A stretch of DNA of 6,216 nt, taken from positions 1 to 6,216 of the forward strand of contig CANIWY010000058.1 of assembly GCA_947471695.1 (NCBI GenBank). The letters are read 5' to 3'. The first letter of the stretch is position 1. The number at the start of each line of letters is the position of its first letter. Both the position numbers and the translations under genes were made by a program. Positions 1 through 6,000 of the stretch are shown here, in pieces. The notes beneath the pieces are model-generated. The model searched no databases. It had not been told where the DNA came from and saw nothing but the letters and a program-made list of their open reading frames with translations. The DNA is from Nitrosomonadaceae bacterium (lineage in GTDB: Bacteria; Pseudomonadota; Gammaproteobacteria; Burkholderiales; Nitrosomonadaceae).

Positions 1-55
1 GGCTGGCGGCCTTCGACGCTACGACCGGAACAGCTACGAGCTGGAACCCCAACGT
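1..55 (+). repeat. Exact 55-bp direct repeat, copy 1 (copy 2 at 148-202)
   Basis: Bases 1-55 are identical to 148-202, including all third codon positions, at a distance of 147 bp (49 codons). Identity stops exactly where the variable loop after NPNV begins. It is part of the DUF5122-like array. The identity reaches the first base of the window, so the true repeat may be longer. Confidence 0.9.
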
Positions 56-3000
56 AAACGGCGCTGTAAATGCGCTGGCGATCTCGGGGTCGACGGTGTA
101 CGCGGGGGGGAGCTTCACCACGGTTGGGGGCTCGACCTCTCGAAGTCGGCTGGCGGCCTTCGACGCTACGACCGGAACAGCTACGAGCTGGAACCCCAAC
201 GTCTTGGGCACCGTGTATACGCTGGCGATCTCAGGGTCGACGGTGTATGCGGGGGGGGGCTTCATCACGGTGGGGGGAATAAGCAGGAGTTCTTTTGCGG
301 CGATAGACACAAGTGGCAACCTATTGGGCTTGACTGCCAATTCCGGGGGAACGGACTATGCGCTGGCAGTGTCCGGGGCAAATCTATATATCGGCGGGAA
401 TGCCAGCACCATCAGCCCCGTGGGAGCCGGATTACCACGAGGAAGCTTAGCGGCGATCAACGCCGACGGCACCCTGGCGGCCTGGAACCCCAAAACAGAC
501 AGCATAGTGCATGCGCTGGCGATCTCGGGGTCGACGGTGTATGCCGGGGGGGACTTCACCACGGTTGGGGGCTCGACCACTCGAAATCGGCTGGCGGCCT
601 TCGATGCTGCGAGCGGAACAGCGACGAGCTGGAACCCCAACGTTAGTGGTACTAACATCGTAGGAAGCACTTCTGTACGTGCGCTGGCGATCTCGGGGTC
701 GACGGTGTATGCGGGGGGGACCTTCACCACGGTCGGGGGCTCGACCACTCGAAATAATCTGGCGGCCTTCGACGCTACGAGCGGAACAGCCACGAGCTGG
801 AACCCCAACGTAAGCACCGTTGGCCTAGTGTATGCGCTGGCGATCTCGGGGGGGACGGTGTATGCGGGAGGGAACTTCACCACGGTGGGGGGCTCGACCA
901 CTCGAAATCGGCTGGCGGCCTTCGACGCTACGAACGGAACAGCCACGAGCTGGAACCCCAACGTAGGCGGCGGTCAGGGGTATGTATATGCGCTGGCGAT
1001 CTCGGGGGGGACGGTGTATGTGGGCGGGCACTTCACCACGGTTGGGGGCTCGACCCGAAATTATCTGGCGGCCGTTGACGTGACGAGCGGAACAGCCACA
1101 AGCTGGAACCCCAACGCAAACACCTATGTCTCTGCTCTGTTGACGGTTGGTCCCCGCATTTACGCAGGCGGGTATTTCACTACCATCGGAGGCCAAAGTC
1201 GTAACTATGTGGCGGAACTCGCCCAGGACGGAACAAGCACGAGCTGGAACCCCACCGCAAGCAACATCGTCCGCGCGCTGGGTCAATACGGTCCAACGCT
1301 TTACATCAGTGATGGCGGCCTGAATACCCCCCAATTGCAATTGCTTCGTACGTCGATCACGCTGGTGTTGCCTGTGGTGACTTCCAGTGCCAGTGACGTC
1401 TCGATAGGTGCGGCGGCGATGACAATTGCGGGTACCGGGTTTGATCCGACGGCGGGGAATAACCTGGTGACGTTCAATAACGGGGCGGCGGGGACGGTGA
1501 CGGCGGCGACCAGTACGCAATTGACAGTGACGTTCACGGCGCAGCCTTTAGCGGTCGGAAGTCTGACCGCGGTGGTTACGTCGTATGGCTTGAGCAGTGC
1601 GAGTGCGGTGCAGGTGGCGACTGTGGTGCCTTTGCCGACGGTGAGCGGGATTAGTCCGACCAGCGGTCCGATTGCGGGCGGCACCAGTGTCACGATCACG
1701 GGTACTGATTTTACGGGGGCGACTGGTGTGACGATTGGGGGAGTCGCGGCGACAGGAGTTACCGTGGTGAGCGCGACCTCGATCACAGCGACAACAGCTG
1801 CGGGAACGGCGGGGACGGCGAGCGTCCTGGTGACCAGGGCAGGCGGTACCAATGCGGCGAATACGTTGTACACGTATGGGGCGGTGCCGACGGTGACGTC
1901 GATCAGTGCGGCGAGCGGCCCGGCAGCCGGGGGTCAGTCGGTGACGATCACAGGAACGAACTTGAGCGGGGCGACGGACGTGACGATTGGGGGCGCGGCG
2001 GCGACAGGCGTGACTGTGGTGAGTGCGACGTCAATTACGGCGACGACGCCGGCGGGAAGTGCAGGCGTGGCGAGCGTTCTGGTAACGACGGCGGGCGGGA
2101 CGAATGCAGGGAACGCGCTCTACACGTATGTTGCGGCGCCGACAGTGAGTGGTGTCAGTCCTGCGAGCGGCCCGCTTGCGGGTGGTCAGTCGGTGACGAT
2201 CACAGGCACAGACTTGAGCGGGGCCACGGGTGTGACCATCGGTGGAGCGGCGGCGACCAATCTGGTGGTGGTGAGTGCGACCTCGATTACGGCGACGACG
2301 CCGGTGGGCTCGGCAGGTACGGCCAGTGTCGCCATCACGACGCCGAGCGGAACTAATACCGCGAACACTCTATACACATATATCGCTGCACCCGCGATCG
2401 CCCCGAAGAGCGTTGTATACGTCCCGAACACTGGCAGCGGTACCGTTTCGGTGATCGACACCAGCAGTAACACCGTGAGTGCGTTGGTGACGGTTGGGGC
2501 AAACCCTGCTGTCGCTACGGTTAACCCGGCCGGGACTCTCGTTTACGTGGCGAACAATAGCAACGACACCGTCTCGGTGATCAACACCGCCACCAATGCC
2601 GTGACAGCCACGGTAACGGGACTGAGCGGGCCCGTTGGGATTGCTATAAACCCGGCGGGAACTTTCGCCTACGTGGTGAACAATGGCAACAACACCGTCT
2701 CGGTGATCAACACCGCCACTAATACCATCACCGCGACGGTGACCGTCGGAACACGCCCCTATGGGATGGCCATCAACCCGGCCGGGACTTTCGTCTACGT
2801 GACGAACCGTACCGGCAATACGGTGTCGGTGATCAACACGGCCACCAATACAGTGACCGCTACGGTGACGGGACTCTCAACGCCTTATCAAGTAGCAGTA
2901 AACCCGGCTGGTACCTTCGCCTACGTGACGAATCGACTCAGTTCTAATGGTTTCGTTTCGGTCATCGATACGGGCACGAATCAGGTAGTCCGTACGATAC

Positions 3001-6000
3001 CGGTCGGAACGTATCCCAATGGAATTATCTTCAACCCGGCGGGAACATTCGCGTACGTCGCGATGAACAGCAGCAGTAACGTTAAGGTGATCCGGACTTC
3101 GGATGATACGGTTACTACGACGGTGGGGGTTGGACCCGGTCCGTACGGAGTCGCGGTAACCCCGGATGGAGCCTTCGTGTATACGGCGAACGCGGTTAAT
3201 GATACCGTTTCGGTGATCCGCACTTCGGATAACACGCTCTTCACGACCATAACTGGACTCGGAACTACGCCCTACTTCCTCTCTGCAGTTTTTTCCGCGC
3301 CTTCCATCAGCCCGTCAACCGGCCCAACCGCCGGTGGCCAATCGATAACGATTTCTGGAACGGGCTTCACGGGCGCCACCAGCGTGACCATCGGTGGAGC
3401 GGCGGCGACCAATCTGGTGGTGGTGAACGCGACCTCCATCACAGCTACGACACCGGCGGGAACGGCAGGCACGGCCAGCATCCTGGTGACGACGCCTGGC
3501 GGGACGAATGCGGCCAATACCTTATACACCTACCTTGCCGCACCGGCGATTAGCGCGATCAGCCCGTCAACCGGCCCAACCGCCGGTGGCCAATCGGTAA
3601 CCATCACGGGCACCAGCTTCACCGGAGCCACCAGCGTGACCCTCGGTGGAGCGGCGGCGACCAATGTCGCGGTGGTGAGTGCGACCTCGATTACGGCGAC
3701 AACACCGGCGGGAACGGGGGGAACGGCGAGCGTTCTGGTGACAACGCCTGGTGGGACGAATGCAGTGAATACGTTGTACACGTATGGGGACGTAGCGGGA
3801 GCGCCGACGATTGGGACAGCTACGGCCGGGAATGCGCAGGTGACGGTGGCGTTTACAGCACCGGTCGGCGGATCAGCCATTACGGGCTATACGGCGACAT
3901 GCGGAGCGGTGACGGCAACCGGTGCAACGAGTCCGATTGTGGTGACGGGGTTGACCAACGGGACTGCGTATACGTGCGCGGTTACGGCTACGAATGCGGT
4001 GGGAACGGGGACCGCCTCAGGGGCTTCAAATTCGGTAACGCCGATGGGAACGCAAACGATCACGTTTGCGAACCCGGGCACGAAGACTTTTGGAATTCCG
4101 TGGACGGCGACAGCGACGGGTGGAGGGTCAGGAAATGCGGTGACGTTTACCTCGTCCACAACGGGAGTCTGTACTATAACGTCAGGCGGCGCGGTGACGT
4201 ATGTCGCCACGGGCAGTTGTACGTTGAATGCGGATCAGGCAGGGAACAGCAATTATGCGGCAGCGGCACAGGTAAGCCAAACGTTCAGCGTGGTTTCCGT
4301 CACTTCTTCCACAACAGCCATCCGGGTATATGGGCAGCCCAATTTCACGTCCGGTTCGGCGAATAATCCCAGTCGGAGTAATGTCTCTCTTAGTGGCCCT
4401 TTTGGGGGCAAAGTTGACGGCTATGGTGGTTTATACGTAGTCGACGCGGGAAATCAACGGGTACTTCATTATCCGGCTGGCAGCACGACGGCGGATGCGG
4501 TCTACGGCCAGGGTGGCTCTTACGCTACCTCTGCAGCGAGCGTGACCAGTTCCACTTTTAGCGACCCTTACAATGTGGCGGTTGATGCCAGCGGCGGGCT
4601 CTATGTGGCAGACACAGGCGCCAATCGTGTACTTTACTTTCCGCCCAACGGAACCGCAGGCAGTCCCGCACAGACGACAGCGACAAGAGTCTACGGTCAG
4701 GGCGGTTCGTTCACTTCCAGCAACTCGAGTACCACAGCTACGGGTTTGAACGGCCCCTTTGCCGTGGCGGTGGATAGTGATAATGGCCTGTACGTCGTTG
4801 ACTCAAGCAATCATCGCGTCCTGCATTTTCCTGCCGGCGTGACTACAGCAGACAGGGTGTACGGCCAGCTCAGCTCGTTCACCTCCAGCGCCTACAATAT
4901 TGGCGGAAGTACGAGTGCTAACGGGCTGTGGAGCCCAATAGGTGTGGCTGCCGATAGCACCGGCGGGGTGTACATATCAGAGCGCTGGAACAATCGAATC
5001 CTTCATTTTCCTGGCACGAGCACCACGCCCGATCGGGTATACGGACAGGGTGGCTCGTATACCACCAGCACACAAAATAAGGGCGGTGTGAGCGCCAGTA
5101 GCCTGAACGATCCGTGGAGCCTCGCTGTAGATGCCAGCGGCGGTCTTTACGTCACCGAATGGGGCAATCAGCGAGTCCTTCATTTTCCGGCGGGCGTCAC
5201 CACGGCAGATCGTGTTTACGGGCAGGGTGGGAATTTCACTACAGCTATAGCCAACAATGGCGGTATCAGCGCCGCTAGTCTAGCCTACCCGGGGGGGGTG
5301 TTTTCCGACGCCAGCGACGGCGTCTATATCAGCGATTACAACAACAACCGTGTGCTGCACTATGTATCGGCCACGGTGCCGGGAGCGCCGACGATTGGGA
5401 CGGCGACAGCGGGGGGCGGGCAGGCAACGGTTACATTTACAGCACCGGCCTCTGATGGCGGAGCGGCGATAACGGGGTACACAGTGACGTCCATACCAGC
5501 GGGCGGCGTGGATTCCAACGCCGGGACAACGGGGTTGTCGCACGTGGTGACAGGGCTTACGAGTGGAACAGCCTACACCTTTACCGTTACAGCGACAAAT
5601 GCGGCGGGGAACTATAGTTTGCCCTCGGCGGCATCAAACTCGGTGACCATCCTGGCTGCCCAGACGATCACGTTTGCGAATCCGGGGACGAAGAACTTCG
5701 GTACGGCTTTGACTGTGACAGCGACGGGCGGTGGGTCGGGAAATAGTGTGACGTTCACGTCATCCACCACGGGAGTCTGTACGGTGACTGCAGGCGGCAC
5801 GGTGACGTTTGTGACTGCCGGGAATTGTACGATCCATGCGAATCAGGCGGGGAACGGCAGTTACGGTCCAGCGGCCCCGGTAACTAATACCTTTGCGGTT
5901 TCGGCAGGGTTGCCGGGAGCTCCGACGATTGGGACAGCTAAGGCAGGCAACGTGTCCGCGTCGGTGGCGTTTACCGCACCGAGCGCCACTGGCGGCTCAG

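Larger units (their letters stand above)
3..1340 (+). repeat. DUF5122 / delta-60-like beta-propeller repeat array, at least nine units
   Basis: Units start at 3, 150, 294, 447, 591, 759, 912, 1065 and 1209, so they are 48, 49, 51 or 56 residues long. The consensus opens with LAAFDATTGTATSWNPNV, then a variable loop, then ALAISGSTVYAGG-FTTVGGS and a short Arg/Asn linker. The pattern of a strand ending in YAGG-F, then FTTVGG, then LAAFD matches the DUF5122 beta-propeller family (known family, function undefined). The unit at 294 is diverged (FAAIDTSGN, YIGGNASTIS) and the last unit at 1209 decays into a linker. Nine units exceed one usual seven- or eight-bladed propeller and the array enters from upstream, so it may form more than one propeller or a longer stack. 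Several units are nearly identical at DNA level, which indicates recent duplication or homogenisation. Confidence 0.82.

Noticed and set aside
61..90. A gene start at the ATG at 70
   Set aside because: That ATG is out of the main frame and opens a 70-codon frame over propeller repeats; the main frame is already coding upstream of it, from base 3.
356..961. Minus-strand ORF of 201 codons with internal repeats (VVEPPTVVK, PPAYTV)
   Set aside because: It is the antisense image of the DUF5122-like units; its periodicity follows the + strand repeats exactly and it has no recognisable domain.
3..1340. CRISPR array
   Set aside because: The repeats are coding, of 48-56 codons with most of the unit conserved and phase kept; there are no short palindromic repeats with unique spacers.
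825..1873. Two overlapping minus-strand ORFs (825-1520 and 1301-1873)
   Set aside because: They lie opposite the continuous + frame. One is rich in Arg and His and the other in Val, Pro and Thr, as expected from reverse reading of GCG/ACG/GTG-rich repeats.
2186..3880. Series of minus-strand ORFs with similar Val/Pro/Ala-rich sequences (2186, 2981, 3272, 3530)
   Set aside because: They resemble one another only because they are the antisense of homologous IPT and YVTN repeats.
3899..4366. Plus-strand ORF of 155 codons starting at an ATG
   Set aside because: It lies in another frame over the FN3 and Ig-like domains, which are clearly coded in the main frame; its product is Gly/Asp/Cys-rich with no domain.
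4323..5378. Peptidyl-alpha-hydroxyglycine alpha-amidating lyase or other NHL enzyme
   Set aside because: Only structural NHL motifs are visible; no conserved metal-binding or catalytic set could be identified among the six blades.
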